Of a stretch of 64,000 bases of DNA, positions 17,022-24,548 are shown in pieces (the first letter of the stretch is position 1; each line of letters begins with the position of its first letter). Below the pieces are notes generated by a model that was not told where the DNA came from, made no database searches, and saw only the letters and a list, made by a program, of their open reading frames with translations. Origin of the DNA: Alloboseaceae bacterium BT-24-1 (GTDB lineage: Bacteria; Pseudomonadota; Alphaproteobacteria; Rhizobiales; Beijerinckiaceae); the NCBI GenBank assembly GCA_025846845.1, contig JAOYTL010000008.1:186001-250000 (forward strand), in the 5' to 3' direction. Made by a program: the position numbers and the translations under genes.

Positions 17022-17912
17022 ATGCCTGAACTTCCCGAGGTCGAAACCGTCAGGCGCGGGCTCGAGCCCGCCATGCTCGGCGAGCGCTTCGCCAGGGTCG
17101 AGCAGAACCGGCCCGATCTGCGCTTTCCGCTGCCCGAGCGCTTTGCCGAGCGCCTGATCGGGCGGCGGATCGAAGCGCTGTCGCGGCGAGCGAAATACCT
17201 GATCGCCGATCTCGACGACGGGCAGGCGCTCGTGATGCATCTCGGCATGAGCGGGCGCTTCATCGTCGAAGCGCCCGGCACGCCACCGACCGAGCCCGGC
17301 GTCTATTACAACGAGATCGGCCGGCACCTCATCCACGACCATGTCGTCTTCCATCTCGGCTCGGGCGCGCGGGTCACCTATAACGACGTACGCCGCTTCG
17401 GCTTCATGGACCTCGTGCCGCGCGCCGGGCTGGAAACCTCGAAGCATTTCGCCGGGATGGGCATCGAGCCGCTCGGCAATGAGCTCTCCGGCGAACTCCT
17501 GGCGAAGCTGTTCTCCAGAAAGATCGCGCCGCTGAAGGCCGCCCTGCTCGACCAGCGGCTGATCGCGGGCCTCGGCAACATCTATGTCTGCGAAGCCTTG
17601 TTCCGTGCCGGCCTGCATCCGGAGGCCGAGGCCGGCTCGCTGGCGACACCGACCGGCAAGCCGCGCGAGAAGGCCCATCTCCTGGCGCAGATCATCCGCG
17701 ACGTGCTGGAGGAGGCGATCGCCGCCGGCGGCTCGACCCTGCGCGACTTCGCCCATGCCGACGGCTCGCTCGGCTATTTCCAGCATCGCTTCAAGGTCTA
17801 TGACCGCGAGGACGAGCCCTGCGTCACGCCGGGCTGCGAGCATCTGGTCAAGCGACTCGTCCAGTCCGGCCGCTCGACCTTCTATTGCGAGAGCTGCCAG
17901 AAGCGGGGCTGA
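17022..17912 (+). CDS. mutM: MutM/Fpg, formamidopyrimidine-DNA glycosylase
   Basis: The 296-aa base-excision repair enzyme removes 8-oxoguanine and FaPy lesions. It begins with the catalytic PELPEVETVRRGLEP (Pro1 after Met removal, Glu2), carries the LMHLGMSGRF loop with the conserved Lys/His region, the helix-two-turn-helix LDQRLIAGLGNIYVCEALF, and a C-terminal zinc finger with CVTPGC and CESCQKRG. The length is normal for the family. It is divergent from ubiE. Confidence 0.98.
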   Translation: MPELPEVETVRRGLEPAMLGERFARVEQNRPDLRFPLPERFAERLIGRRIEALSRRAKYLIADLDDGQALVMHLGMSGRFIVEAPGTPPTEPGVYYNEIGRHLIHDHVVFHLGSGARVTYNDVRRFGFMDLVPRAGLETSKHFAGMGIEPLGNELSGELLAKLFSRKIAPLKAALLDQRLIAGLGNIYVCEALFRAGLHPEAEAGSLATPTGKPREKAHLLAQIIRDVLEEAIAAGGSTLRDFAHADGSLGYFQHRFKVYDREDEPCVTPGCEHLVKRLVQSGRSTFYCESCQKRG

Positions 17913-17921
17913 GGGCGCGAC

Positions 17922-18530
17922 ATGTCCGATACTCCTCGCCCGCCCGGCAAGATCATCCTGCTCAACGGAGCTTCCAGCAGCGGCAAATCCTCGCTGGCGC
18001 GCGCCGTCCAGGCCCGGATCGAGGAGCCGTTCTGGCACATCTCGATCGATCATCTGCGCGATTCAGGCGTGCTGCCGACGGCGCGCATCCGGAGCGGCGA
18101 GTTCCAGTGGGCCGCGATGCGCGACGCCTTCTTCGAAGGCTTCGAGCAATCGCTGCTGGCCTATGCCCGCTGCGGCAACAACCTCATCGTCGAGCACATC
18201 ATGGAAAACCGCGACTGGCTGCTGCGGCTGGTGCGCTTGCTCGCGGATGAAGATGTTTTCTTCGTCGGCCTGCACTGCGATCTCGCCGAGCTGGAACGCC
18301 GCGAGATCGCGCGCGGCGACCGGAACGTCGGCGACGCCCGGCGCGACTATCACCAGATCCATAGCTACTGCCTCTATGACACGGAGCTGGATTCGGCGTC
18401 TCCGCCAGAGACCAATGCTGACAGGTTGATCGCCGCCTGGCGCTCGCGCACGGCGCCTTCGGCATTCCAGCGTCTTCTCGCACAGGCCGAGCCGGTGGCT
18501 GACGACTCGCGGATCAGGCCGTTTCGATGA
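17922..18530 (+). CDS. Chloramphenicol-phosphotransferase-like P-loop kinase
   Basis: The 202-aa protein has the Walker A GASSSGKSSLARA near residue 15 and HISIDHLRDSG in the place where CPT-family enzymes bind substrate (an Asp that acts as base). VEHIMENRDWLL and LHCDLAELERREIARGDR follow, typical of the lid region. The family includes chloramphenicol 3-O-phosphotransferase of Streptomyces, but most homologues have unknown substrates, so a resistance role should not be assumed. It starts 9 bp after mutM, probably in the same transcript. The 3' end overlaps the convergent SRPBCC gene by 17 bp. Confidence 0.8.
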   Translation: MSDTPRPPGKIILLNGASSSGKSSLARAVQARIEEPFWHISIDHLRDSGVLPTARIRSGEFQWAAMRDAFFEGFEQSLLAYARCGNNLIVEHIMENRDWLLRLVRLLADEDVFFVGLHCDLAELERREIARGDRNVGDARRDYHQIHSYCLYDTELDSASPPETNADRLIAAWRSRTAPSAFQRLLAQAEPVADDSRIRPFR

Positions 18531-18987
18531 AACGCGCCAGATTCTCCAGCGTCAAGCGCAATCCGGCGTCGTGATCCGCCTTGCCGATGCCGGCCGGCAC
18601 GTTCTCGCAGAGGATCGCCACCTCGGTGCCGTCGCGGACCTCCTTGAAGCGCCAGCTCATCGTCATCGTGCCGGCGAGGGCCGGATCGTCCGAGACGAAG
18701 CCGACCTCCCAGACGATGCGCTCGCGCGGCACGAGTGCGACGAAGCGACCCTCGACGATATCGCTGTCGGTACTGGCCTTGCCGGGCGCTCCAGTGGGAT
18801 CGTCATAGGTCAGGACCATGCGGTAGAGGCCGCCTGGATGCGGCTCGAACCGTTCGATCCTGGCTCGCATCCCCTTGGGCGGCAGCCATTTCGATAGCGT
18901 GGCGGGATCGACGAAGGCGTTGTAGACCGCGCCCGGCGAGGCCTTGATCAGCCGCGAGGCCGTGTCGGTTCTGGTTTTGCCGGTCAT
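18514..18987 (-). CDS. SRPBCC family protein (AHSA1-like)
   Basis: The protein is 157 aa from ATG 18987, which has a strong GGGAGGT ribosome-binding site; the frame is open far upstream but without homology signals. The START/AHSA1 hydrophobic-pocket fold is suggested by IKASPGAVYNAFVDPATLSKWLPP near the N-terminus, then FEPHPGGLYRMVLTY, and the C-terminal helix DHDAGLRLTLENLARFIE. The function is unknown; members bind hydrophobic ligands or act as chaperone cofactors. Confidence 0.85.
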   Translation of the reverse strand: MTGKTRTDTASRLIKASPGAVYNAFVDPATLSKWLPPKGMRARIERFEPHPGGLYRMVLTYDDPTGAPGKASTDSDIVEGRFVALVPRERIVWEVGFVSDDPALAGTMTMSWRFKEVRDGTEVAILCENVPAGIGKADHDAGLRLTLENLARFIETA

Positions 18988-19060
18988 GCGTACCTCCCTG
19001 CTCGGCAACCATGGATCATCAACGCACGAAGCGGCGCCAAGGGACCAGCAGCAGCGCCAG

Positions 19061-19924
19061 CTAGCCCCGCGCGACGCTTCTGAACGCGGCCGAAAGCGCG
19101 GCAAGCGCATCGCGCGTCCGGTCGCCCTTGGCCCTTGTGTGAAGCAGGATGGGCAAACGCGGCAGATCGGGCAGCCCGAGTCTCGGCCCGACATCGACGG
19201 CACCGAATGGCAGCATGCGCGGCGCCAAAGCCGCGACCCCGAGCCCGGCCGTGACGGCCGCCACGACCGCCGTGACACCACCGCCGACGAAGATCTCCGT
19301 CCAGGGCACGCCTGCCGCATCGAGGAGTTGCCCCGCAAGAGTGCGAACGCCGCAGGGTTCCGCCATCGTGGCAAGGGGCAGGGGCTCGCCTGCGCGATGC
19401 TGCCAGCTCGGCGCCGCGAACCAGCCGAATTTTTCGTCCGTAAGCAGCTCTCCATCGCTGCGCCCGGCATGCAGGCGCACGATCACCGTGTCGAGCTCGC
19501 GCCGGTCGAAGCTCTGGAGCAGGTCGCCCGAGGTTCCGATCCGGATCTCGATCACCAGCTGCGGGTCCTGCGCATTCATCCGCGCGATCAGCGCCGGCAG
19601 CTCAGGCCCCGCGACATGATCGCTGATGCCGATGGCCAGGCGCTCCCGAGCCGGGACGAAGGCGGACAGCGCGCGATCGTGCACCTCAAGGAGCTCACGG
19701 GCGTGGTCGAGGAAGGCTGCGCCGCGCGCCGAAAGCTCGACATGCCGCGGCGTCCGCTCGACGAGCCGGCAATCCAGCCGCTCTTCGAGGCGCTTCAGCT
19801 TCAGGCTGACCGCGGCCTGCGTCGTCCGCATCGACTCGGCCGCCCGCGTGAAGCTGCCAAGATCGGCGATGCGGACGAAAGCCTGAACGGAATCGAGGTC
19901 GAGGGGAGGCTTCATCATTTTCAT
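19061..19924 (-). CDS. LysR family transcriptional regulator (copy 1)
   Basis: The 287-aa protein has an N-terminal winged helix (LDSVQAFVRIADLGSFTRAAESMRTT, split by eye at residues 8-35, then AAVSLKLKRLEERL) and a substrate-binding domain (GISDHVAGPELPALIARM onward). It is divergent from the NTF2-like and tautomerase genes, which it most likely controls, with a palindrome in the shared promoter. It is clearly paralogous to the LysR gene at 50130-50984, sharing for example LKRLEERL, VERTPR/IERTPR, FGWFAAP and the C-terminal GLPDLP motif. Confidence 0.9.
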   Translation of the reverse strand: MKMMKPPLDLDSVQAFVRIADLGSFTRAAESMRTTQAAVSLKLKRLEERLDCRLVERTPRHVELSARGAAFLDHARELLEVHDRALSAFVPARERLAIGISDHVAGPELPALIARMNAQDPQLVIEIRIGTSGDLLQSFDRRELDTVIVRLHAGRSDGELLTDEKFGWFAAPSWQHRAGEPLPLATMAEPCGVRTLAGQLLDAAGVPWTEIFVGGGVTAVVAAVTAGLGVAALAPRMLPFGAVDVGPRLGLPDLPRLPILLHTRAKGDRTRDALAALSAAFRSVARG

Positions 19925-19935
19925 TCGTTATTACT

Positions 19936-19953
19936 GCTATCGATTTCAATAGC
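19936..19953. promoter_or_regulatory. Candidate LysR operator
   Basis: An imperfect palindrome (GCTAT-N8-ATAGC, symmetrical at 14 of 18 positions) lies 11 bp upstream of the LysR start and 95 bp before the divergent gene. The spacing of T and A within it fits the general T-N11-A pattern of LysR sites. Confidence 0.4.
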
Positions 19954-20048
19954 ATATCAAAATCACGATGCGCGCTCTACCGTCGAACCTGCGCGATCGC
20001 TTTTCGTGACGCCCGCGCCGACCGTGGGCCTGACAATGGGAGTTTGCG

Positions 20049-20507
20049 ATGACGGTGATGACCAAGGAGCCCGCGATGCAGGACCGTCCCCAGAGGGCAG
20101 CCACGGCCAGGCCAGTGGTCGACCGCTCATCCGTGCTGGAATTGACCGAGGCGATCGAGAAATACTTCGACCTCATGTACGACTGCGACACGTCCCGCTT
20201 CGAGCAGACATTCGCGCCGACGGTCCAGCTCCACGGCTTTCGCGATGGCAAGATGATGGCGTGGCCGACACAGACCTACCGCGACATCCTCGACAAGCGC
20301 CAATCGCCGAAGTCGGTCAATGCCGTGCGCGAGGACGAGATCCTGCTCATCGACTTCGCGTCCACGACCCAGGCGATGACGAAAGTGCGGCTGAGGGTCA
20401 ACACGATGGTGTTCGTGGATCATCTGACCTGGCATCGGATCGACGGCACCTGGCTGATCACCTCGAAGGGATTCCACGTCGAATCGCAGGACGGCCCGCC
20501 GATCTAG
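20049..20507 (+). CDS. NTF2-like (lumazine-binding/SnoaL type) protein
   Basis: The 152-aa protein has the cone-shaped NTF2 fold pattern: an N-terminal helix with LTEAIEKYFDLMYDCDTSRF, then FAPTVQLHGFRDG and the C-terminal strands VFVDHLTWHRIDGTWLITSKGFHVE. Members are often isomerases or ligand-binding proteins of unknown substrate. It is the first gene downstream of the putative LysR operator and precedes a tautomerase gene by 51 bp. A shared small-molecule role is likely but not identified. GGGAG precedes the start. Confidence 0.8.
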   Translation: MTVMTKEPAMQDRPQRAATARPVVDRSSVLELTEAIEKYFDLMYDCDTSRFEQTFAPTVQLHGFRDGKMMAWPTQTYRDILDKRQSPKSVNAVREDEILLIDFASTTQAMTKVRLRVNTMVFVDHLTWHRIDGTWLITSKGFHVESQDGPPI

Positions 20508-20558
20508 CTGCCGCTCCGCTTGGTCGGCCCCTGGTCGCCATCAAAATCGAGGTCTGCG

Positions 20559-20936
20559 ATGCCCCTCCTTCACATCTCGCTGCGCGCCGGAAAGCCCGAA
20601 GCCTATCGGAAGGCGATCCTCGACAGCCTCTATCACGCGCTGCGCGAGGCGCTCGACGTGCCCGAAGACGACCAGTTCATGACCATCAGCGAGCACGACG
20701 CCGCAAACTTCCGCTATGGCTCGGCCTTCGGCGTGCCCCGTAGCGACGATCTCGTCTACATCCGGATCATCGTGTTCGCGTCGCGGACCGCCGAGCACAA
20801 GAAGGCGCTGTTCCGGCGGATCGCCGCCTTGCTTGGCGAAAGCCCCGGCATCCGCCCCGAGGATGTCTTCGTGGTCGTGCTCGATGCGGCCAAGGAGAAC
20901 TGGTCCGTCGGCCACGGCCTGGCGCAATTTGCCTGA
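20559..20936 (+). CDS. Tautomerase superfamily protein (Tautomerase_2 type)
   Basis: The protein is 125 aa from ATG 20559, which puts the catalytic Pro directly after the initiator Met (MPLLHISLRAGKPEAYRK). This is the hallmark of the 4-oxalocrotonate tautomerase superfamily, where Pro1 is the general base. IRPEDVFVVVLDAAKENWSVGHG near the C-terminus matches the longer Tautomerase_2 subfamily. It likely acts on keto-enol forms of a small organic acid, and is probably cotranscribed with the NTF2-like gene under the LysR regulator. Confidence 0.85.
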   Translation: MPLLHISLRAGKPEAYRKAILDSLYHALREALDVPEDDQFMTISEHDAANFRYGSAFGVPRSDDLVYIRIIVFASRTAEHKKALFRRIAALLGESPGIRPEDVFVVVLDAAKENWSVGHGLAQFA

Positions 20937-21045
20937 ACCGGGCCGCCTGCGCCGAGGCTCGCATCGCGCCGTGCGTCCGCGCGCATGGACCGCGGCCCGG
21001 GTGGCCGCTATTCGTGGCCAGGACACAGCGCATTGGGAGGCCGCC

Positions 21046-21819
21046 ATGGCTTATGAGACCATTCTCGTCGAGGTGAAGGGCAAGGTCGGCGTCATCACGC
21101 TGAACCGGCCGCAGGCCCTGAACGCGCTGAACGTCCAGCTCATCGCCGACATCAACGCGGCGCTCGACGGTTTCGAGCGGGATGACGGCATCGGCTGCGT
21201 CGTCATGACCGGCTCGGAGAAGGCCTTCGCCGCCGGCGCCGACATCAAGCAGATGCAGGAGCGCAGCTATCCCGGCACCTATCTCGACGACAAGTTCGCC
21301 GACTGGGACCGGATCGGCCAGCGCCGCAAGCCGATCATCGCCGCGGTCGCGGGCTTCGCGCTCGGCGGCGGCTGCGAGCTCGCCATGATGGCCGATTTCA
21401 TCATCGCCGCCGACAACGCCAAGTTCGGCCAGCCCGAGATCAACCTCGCCGTCATCCCCGGCGCCGGCGGCACCCAGCGCCTGACCCATGCGATCGGCAA
21501 GGCCAAGGCGATGGACCTGTGCCTGACCGGCCGGCTGATGGATGCGACCGAGGCCGAGCGCGCCGGGCTCGTCGCCCGCATCGTCCCGCTCGCCGATCTG
21601 ATGACCGAGGCGCTGAAGGCGGCCGAGCAGATCGCGGCCAAGTCGCTGCCCTCGCTGCTTTCAGCCAAGGAATCGGTTAACCGCGCCTTCGAGACGACGC
21701 TGGCCGAGGGCCTGCGCTTCGAGCGCCGCGTCTTCTCGGCGCTGTTCGGCACGCACGACCAGAAGGAAGGCATGGCCGCCTTCATCGAGAAGCGGAAGCC
21801 CGAGTTCAAGAACCGCTGA
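21046..21819 (+). CDS. Enoyl-CoA hydratase
   Basis: The protein is 257 aa from ATG 21046 with GGGAGG 5 nt upstream; the open frame extends left but without homology. The crotonase fold is supported by GVITLNRPQALNALN, AFAAGADIKQM (oxyanion-hole loop), AGFALGGGCELAMMADFI with the first catalytic Glu, and INLAVIPGAGGTQRL with the second. It hydrates enoyl-CoA esters in fatty-acid beta-oxidation. The length matches short-chain mitochondrial-type ECHS1 and FadB1-like enzymes. A GC-rich hairpin follows the stop. Confidence 0.95.
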   Translation: MAYETILVEVKGKVGVITLNRPQALNALNVQLIADINAALDGFERDDGIGCVVMTGSEKAFAAGADIKQMQERSYPGTYLDDKFADWDRIGQRRKPIIAAVAGFALGGGCELAMMADFIIAADNAKFGQPEINLAVIPGAGGTQRLTHAIGKAKAMDLCLTGRLMDATEAERAGLVARIVPLADLMTEALKAAEQIAAKSLPSLLSAKESVNRAFETTLAEGLRFERRVFSALFGTHDQKEGMAAFIEKRKPEFKNR

Positions 21820-21837
21820 GGCCGGGAGAGCCCGGCC
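21820..21837 (+). terminator. GC-rich hairpin after enoyl-CoA hydratase
   Basis: A perfect 7-bp stem (GGCCGGG / CCCGGCC) with a 4-nt loop begins at the last base of the stop codon. No T-tract follows, so termination would be weak or factor-dependent. Confidence 0.4.
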
Positions 21838-21936
21838 GATCAGCGCCATGCATGGCCGGGGTCACGTTCTTTCACTTGAAAGGCCGGCTCCGCTCCTGAC
21901 ACCATGCGTGCTGATCGCAAGCACGCAGGATTTGCC

Positions 21937-22935
21937 ATGACCGCCGCAGCCCGCTCCCTCACCGACGGCATCGCACTGCCGACCTATGCGGATGTCGAGA
22001 CGGCAGCGAAACGAATTGCCGGCGTCGCCCACCGCACACCGGCGCTGACCTCGCGCACGGCCAATGAGCGCACCGGCGCCAATCTCGTCTTCAAGGCCGA
22101 GAACCTGCAGCGCATGGGCGCCTTCAAGTTCCGCGGCGCCTTCAATGCGATTTCCGCCCTGAGCCCGGACCAGAAGCGCGCCGGCGTCGTCACCTTCTCC
22201 TCGGGCAACCATGCCCAGGCGATCGCGCTCTCGGGCAAGCTGATCGGTGTGCCGACGGTGATCCTGATGCCGCAGGACGCTCCGGCCGCCAAGGTCGCGG
22301 CGACGCGCGGCTATGGCGCCGAGGTCGTGCTCTTCGATCGCTATAGCCAGGATCGCGACGCGCTCGGCCGCGAGCTGGCGCAGAGCCGCGGGCTGACGCT
22401 GATCCCGCCCTATGACCATCCGGACGTGATCGCCGGCCAGGGCACCGCGACCAGGGAGCTGATCGAGGAGGCTGGCCCGCTCGACATGCTGCTGGTGCCG
22501 CTCGGTGGCGGCGGCCTGATCTCGGGCGCGCTGCTTGCGGCGAAGGCGCTCAATCCGGGCTGCAAGGTCTATGGCGTCGAGCCAGAGGCCGGCAATGACG
22601 GCCAGCAATCGCTGCGCAAGGGCGAGATCGTCAGGATCGACGTGCCCAAGACCATCGCCGACGGCGCGCAGACCGCCTTTCTCGGCAATTATACGTTCCC
22701 GATCATCCGCGACCTCGTCGAGGACATCGTCACCGTGCCGGACGCCGCCCTCATCGCGGCGATGCGCTTCTTCGCCGAGCGGATGAAGCTCGTGGTCGAG
22801 CCGACCGGCTGCCTCGCCGCCGCCGCCGCGTTCACCGGAGCCGTGCCGGTCGAGGGCAAGCGTGTCGGCGTCATCATCAGCGGCGGCAATGTCGATCTTG
22901 CCAGCTTCGCCCGCTTTGTCGGCGAAGGCGCATGA
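21937..22935 (+). CDS. Threonine ammonia-lyase / serine-threonine dehydratase (PLP)
   Basis: The protein is 332 aa from ATG 21937, chosen over ATG 21904 because AGGA lies 7 nt upstream. The fold-type II PLP enzyme shows the PLP-lysine motif GAFKFRGAFNA, the phosphate-side SSGNHAQAIAL, the glycine loop PLGGGGLISG and EPTGCLAAAA. It lacks a C-terminal ACT domain, so it resembles catabolic enzymes or hydroxyaspartate ammonia-lyases that are not inhibited by isoleucine. It overlaps the ridA start by 4 bp, which fits disposal of its reactive enamine product. Confidence 0.9.
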   Translation: MTAAARSLTDGIALPTYADVETAAKRIAGVAHRTPALTSRTANERTGANLVFKAENLQRMGAFKFRGAFNAISALSPDQKRAGVVTFSSGNHAQAIALSGKLIGVPTVILMPQDAPAAKVAATRGYGAEVVLFDRYSQDRDALGRELAQSRGLTLIPPYDHPDVIAGQGTATRELIEEAGPLDMLLVPLGGGGLISGALLAAKALNPGCKVYGVEPEAGNDGQQSLRKGEIVRIDVPKTIADGAQTAFLGNYTFPIIRDLVEDIVTVPDAALIAAMRFFAERMKLVVEPTGCLAAAAAFTGAVPVEGKRVGVIISGGNVDLASFARFVGEGA

Positions 22936-23327
22936 GCGAGATCGAGACGATCCTGTCGCCGCAAGTTCCGGCGCCAGCAGGGCATTATTCCCAGGCCGTC
23001 GCCTACCAGGATCTGGTCTTCGTCTCGGGCCAGCTCGCGCCGCGCCCCGACGGCAGCCATACCGCCGGCCAGCCTTTCGCCGTACAGGCACGCCAGGCGC
23101 TCGCCAATCTCCTTGCCGTGCTCGCCGCCGCCGGCTGCAGCCCGGCCGACGTGCTGAAGGTCACCGCCTATCTGGTCGGCGCGGCGCACTGGCCGCAGTT
23201 CAACGCGATCTATGCCGAGGCCTTCGGGCCGCATCGACCGGCGCGCGCCGTCGTTCCGGTGCCGGAACTGCACCATGGCTACCTCATCGAGATCGAGGCC
23301 GTGGCGGTCCGCCGCAAGGCGGGTTGA
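22932..23327 (+). CDS. ridA: RidA family reactive-intermediate deaminase
   Basis: The 131-aa YjgF/YER057c/UK114-type protein has GHYSQAVAYQDLVFVSGQLA, NLLAVLAAAG and, near the C-terminus, RPARAVVPVPELHHGYLIEIEAVA. The conserved Arg that binds the carboxylate of the enamine is in RPARAVV. The ATG overlaps the dehydratase stop (ATGA). RidA hydrolyses 2-aminoacrylate or 2-aminocrotonate released by serine/threonine dehydratases, so the pairing is functionally coherent. Confidence 0.92.
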   Translation: MSEIETILSPQVPAPAGHYSQAVAYQDLVFVSGQLAPRPDGSHTAGQPFAVQARQALANLLAVLAAAGCSPADVLKVTAYLVGAAHWPQFNAIYAEAFGPHRPARAVVPVPELHHGYLIEIEAVAVRRKAG

Positions 23328-23347
23328 AAGCGTCGACGATTCCACCG

Positions 23348-23376
23348 TTGACGCCACGCGCGGCAGGAACTATAGG
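23348..23376 (+). promoter_or_regulatory. Sigma-70 type promoter of rpsT
   Basis: The -35 TTGACG and -10 TATAGG are separated by exactly 17 bp, with a predicted start near 23384 and a leader of about 115 nt before rpsT. It is the best housekeeping promoter match I noticed in the window. Confidence 0.7.
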
Positions 23377-23496
23377 GTCGGGCCTCGCGGCGGTCTTGCT
23401 CCGGCAGGACCGTCGCTCGCATTTTCACCAGAAGGTTCGTGGTCGTGCCAGCCGGCGATAGCCAGGCGCTCACCGCGATGAGGACGAGGACAGACC

Positions 23497-23763
23497 ATGG
23501 CCAACACGACTTCGGCCAAGAAGGCCGCACGCAAGATCGTGCGGCGCACCGAGGTGAACAAGGCGCGCCGCAGCCGCATGCGCACCTATCTGCGCAAGGT
23601 CGAGGAGGCGATCGCCTCCGGCGACAAGACCGCCGCCGCAGCCGCGCTGAAGGCCGCCCAGCCGGAGCTGATGCGGGCCGCGCAGAAGGGCGTGGTTCAC
23701 AAGAACACCGCTTCGCGCAAGGTTTCGCGTCTGGCTCACCGCGTGGGCGCGCTGGCCTCCTGA
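23497..23763 (+). CDS. rpsT: 30S ribosomal protein S20
   Basis: The 88-aa basic protein begins MANTTSAKKAARKIVRRTEVN and has the Lys/Arg/Ala-rich helices of S20, ending KVSRLAHRVGAL. It binds the 5' domain of 16S rRNA during small-subunit assembly. It stands alone, with its own promoter at 23348 and an intrinsic terminator at 23799. Its place next to dnaA is conserved in many alphaproteobacteria. Confidence 0.98.
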   Translation: MANTTSAKKAARKIVRRTEVNKARRSRMRTYLRKVEEAIASGDKTAAAAALKAAQPELMRAAQKGVVHKNTASRKVSRLAHRVGALAS

Positions 23764-23798
23764 TCACCGTTCCGTAGAACGGCTTTCAGCTGATTTCG

Positions 23799-23823
23799 AC
23801 CCGGCCGCGAGGCCGGGTTTTTT
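23799..23823 (+). terminator. Intrinsic terminator of rpsT
   Basis: A perfect 8-bp stem (ACCCGGCC / GGCCGGGT) with a 4-nt GCGA loop is followed directly by a run of T, 36 bp after the rpsT stop. Confidence 0.92.
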
Positions 23824-24045
23824 GTTTGCCGGATTGCTGGCGGAAAGCGCCCCGATGCTGCGGCGCAACACCGGCTGTCAACGCAGATTCCGCAATCTTT
23901 CCACTGCTTTACCAGCTTGACTTCGAGGCGGTTTTAGAGGTCGTAAACCACCCCGTTTCGAGCTTTCGACCGCACAAAATTCCTCCATATTTTTCATGAC
24001 CTTAGTGGGCAAAGCAATTCGCCCCGAGGAATCACCCTCCCCCGG

Positions 24046-24213
24046 AAGGGGTAGACCACCCCCTTCGAAAAAAAAGATTCGGAGCCGGCACGAGACTCTC
24101 CCGGTAAAGAAAAGCTTAACTTCCCCAACTGATTGCGAGGCACTTACCGGTAGGTCAGGCGGGGGGTCATTACCCCCTGATCCGTGAAGCCGGCTGAGGG
24201 GGATATTGCCCCC
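24046..24213. repeat. Three G-run/C-run dyads upstream of dnaA
   Basis: Three dyads of the form G4-5 N6-7 C4-5 occur at 24046-24065 (AAGGGG-N7-CCCCCTT), 24162-24177 (GGGGGT-N4-ACCCCC) and 24198-24213 (GGGGG-ATATTG-CCCCC). The last two are 36 bp apart, start to start, and similar in the centre (an A/T-rich hexamer). They could be protein-binding iterons or small hairpins. Confidence 0.6.
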
Positions 24214-24411
24214 GTTCGAGACCGCCCTGTAAGGTCTTTTTCATCGCCGGGCGGACAGAGATGTGCGGCCGGCTCTCCACAGATTTGTTGATGGTTTTGG
24301 CTTACAACCAGGCGGGGTTGGAAGAATGAGCTTTTATGTCTCAAAGATTTAAATTCCTTGAAATGAAGCGCAGCCGCAACTGAACTTTCAGAGCGCGCGG
24401 CACTACCCGGA

Positions 24412-24470
24412 AAAGCGTTGGGATGACCTCGCTTCGTGGCGTTTTTCGCCGACGAGGAGAGCGACGCTTT
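24412..24470. repeat. Nested imperfect hairpin ahead of dnaA
   Basis: Three nested complementary pairs share one centre: AAAGCGT/ACGCTTT (24412-24418 with 24464-24470), CCTCG/CGAGG (24427-24431 with 24453-24457) and GGCG/CGCC around a T5 loop (24438-24450). It lies 79 bp before the dnaA start and could fold in the dnaA leader RNA or extrude as DNA. Confidence 0.5.
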
Positions 24471-24548
24471 TTCTAAAACCGAAAATATTGCACAGCCGAC
24501 CCCAGAACGGGGAGGTCAAGTGCGTGGCACTGAAACGGGGCAATTGGA

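Larger units (their letters stand above)
23764..24548. other. Long non-coding region upstream of dnaA; possible chromosomal origin
   Basis: The 785 bp between rpsT and dnaA hold no supported gene. The contents are the rpsT terminator (23799-23823); three GANTC methylation-type sites (23886, 24029, 24076); AT-rich patches (about 23985-24000 and 24335-24362); three G-run/C-run dyads (24046-24213); a nested hairpin (24412-24470); and only weak DnaA-box-like words, for example CTCTCCACA at 24273-24281. Size and position fit an origin or a heavily regulated dnaA promoter, but no clear TTATCCACA box was found, so origin function is a guess. Confidence 0.45.

Noticed and set aside
18944..20743. 599-aa open frame on the plus strand over the LysR gene
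   Set aside because: It covers LysR copy 1 and the start of the NTF2-like gene in another frame; no motifs.
24273..24281. DnaA box CTCTCCACA
   Set aside because: Two mismatches to TTATCCACA, and one isolated copy; not enough to call a DnaA box.
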